Shown here: positions 35,691-36,534 of the stretch, piece after piece
Layout of the letters: every line of letters begins with the position of its first letter
How positions within the stretch are numbered: position 1 is the stretch's first letter
NCBI GenBank assembly: GCA_947625685.1
Contig: CANQPK010000001.1
Coordinates: 1-36,534 of the forward strand
Reading direction: 5' to 3'
DNA length: 36,534 nucleotides
Origin: an uncultured Clostridia bacterium
Lineage (GTDB): Bacteria; Bacillota; Clostridia; TANB77; CAG-508
Notes under the pieces: generated by a model
Told to the model about the DNA's origin: nothing
The model's input: the letters and a program-made list of their open reading frames with translations, nothing else
The model's database searches: none
Position numbers and translations under genes: made by a program

Positions 35691-36534
35691 TTATTTATTA
35701 TCTTTTAAATCCAATTTTATATGAACTTCTTTAAGTTGTTCTTCTGTTACTCTTCCAGGTGAACCCATAAGTAAATCTTGTGCTTTGCTATTCATAGGGA
35801 ACGCGATTACTGACCTTATATTTGGCTCATCGGTTATAAGCATAATCATTCTATCAATTCCTGGTGCAATTCCTGCATGTGGTGGTGCTCCATAATGAAA
35901 TGCATTGAATAATGCTGAAAATTTTTCTTCTATTACTTCTTTTGAATATCCAGCTATTTCAAAGGCTTTGATCATAATCTCTGGATCATGATTTCTCACT
36001 GCTCCTGAAGATAATTCTATACCGTTACATACTATATCATATTGATATGCAAGTATATCTAATGGTTCTTTATTTTCTAAAGCTTCCATTTCACCCTGTG
36101 GCATAGAAAATGGGTTATGGCTAAATTCTAATTTTCCTTCATCTGAAATTTCATACATAGGAAAATCTATAATCCAGCAGAATTTGAATACATCTTTTTC
36201 TAATAAATCTAATCTATTTCCTAATTCTTTTCTTATCTCTCCTGCAATTCCAGATACCTTATCTTTTTCATCAGCTATAAAGAATATAGCATCACCTGGT
36301 TTTAAACCTGTTTTTTCATTTAATAAATTTGCTTGTTTTTCTGTAATAAATTTTGCAATAGAGCCTTGATATGTTCCATCTTCATTTACTTTAATCCAAG
36401 CTAAACCTTTAGCATTACACTCTTCTGTTGCAAATTCTACCATATGATCAAAGAATTTTCTTGAGTTATTTGCTGCATTTGGAGTTACTATAACTCTTAT
36501 AATTTTATCTTTAAATGCATTAAATTCTGTATCT
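35691..36534 (-). CDS. aspS: Aspartyl-tRNA synthetase, C-terminal part
   Basis: The frame runs open to the window edge; 280 codons are seen. Bacterial-type AspRS: the GAD insertion domain (KGLAWIKVNEDGTYQGSIAKF, AIFFIADEKDKVSG) followed by the second half of the class II catalytic domain, with FCWIIDFPMYE, FSHNPFSMPQ, YDIVCNGIELSSGAVRNHD and motif 3 HAGIAPGIDRMIMLI, and the C-terminal IRSVIAFPMN and DLLMGSP. The anticodon-binding domain and motifs 1-2 lie outside the window. Ends in a terminator. Confidence 0.96.
   Translation of the reverse strand, partial: DTEFNAFKDKIIRVIVTPNAANNSRKFFDHMVEFATEECNAKGLAWIKVNEDGTYQGSIAKFITEKQANLLNEKTGLKPGDAIFFIADEKDKVSGIAGEIRKELGNRLDLLEKDVFKFCWIIDFPMYEISDEGKLEFSHNPFSMPQGEMEALENKEPLDILAYQYDIVCNGIELSSGAVRNHDPEIMIKAFEIAGYSKEVIEEKFSALFNAFHYGAPPHAGIAPGIDRMIMLITDEPNIRSVIAFPMNSKAQDLLMGSPGRVTEEQLKEVHIKLDLKDNK

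Overview
The window is AT-rich chromosomal DNA from an endospore-forming low-GC Firmicute, most likely an uncultured Clostridia lineage. This rests on SigK, YabP/YabQ/DivIC, a single-chain glycyl-tRNA synthetase, several 'ITLIALIITI' pilin-like proteins and a Gram-positive type tmRNA. It is mostly housekeeping sequence (translation, RNA turnover, envelope, sporulation) with a few surface-protein genes inserted between. No phage, transposase or CRISPR array is visible.

Main observation. Nine genes are split into two or three frames: yihY-like, rho, yabP, prfB, sigK, trmR-like, typA, a pilin-Hint gene and a VWA surface-protein gene. There are 13 breaks in all. Every break falls exactly at an in-frame CGG codon, and in every case skipping the C (+1) restores the family sequence with the next codon GGN, glycine, often at an invariant glycine (Rho P-loop, TypA GRGELHL, RF2 C-terminus, SAM motif I). 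By eye I find no in-frame CGG anywhere else in the coding sequence, although CGG occurs about fifty times out of frame inside genes. The simplest reading is that CGG is not an arginine codon here. It would be an unassigned codon, or part of a CGGN quadruplet, that triggers an efficient +1 shift into glycine. CDS coordinates below therefore span the sites.

Layout. 1-57: end of a tRNA-His. 194-4350: CAP/SH3 secreted protein, tmRNA (minus strand), acyltransferase, and a beta-helix pilin-like protein. 4351-5128: AT-rich, no gene. 5129-9885 (minus): YihY-like, rho, divIC, yabQ, yabP, prfB. 10032-10734 (plus): sigK. 10737-12451 (minus): GNAT and a U32 TrhP-like protein. 12532-13093 (plus): an unrecognised structured RNA of about 0.5 kb behind a consensus promoter. 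13200-13763 (plus): a CmpB-type membrane protein. 13760-23430 (minus): trmR-like, typA, plsC, cmk, P-loop/Asp23-like ATPase, GT2, pnp, rpsO, murB. 23511-25225 (minus): pilin-Hint protein behind a leader containing a (GT)15 repeat. 25554-30286 (minus): glyQS, secF-like, secD-like, HD protein, greA. 30495-32890 (plus): sortase-type VWA adhesin, flanked by two copies of the greA start/promoter region. 33146-36534: third pilin-like protein, small XRE regulator, unknown protein, and partial aspS.

Functional links. trhP-like and trmR-like would make 5-hydroxy- and then 5-methoxyuridine at tRNA position 34. yabP, yabQ and sigK belong to sporulation. rpsO-pnp, cmk-plsC and secD-secF are conserved pairs. 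Rho, RF2, TypA and SigK would all depend on the CGG shift, so it would have to be efficient.
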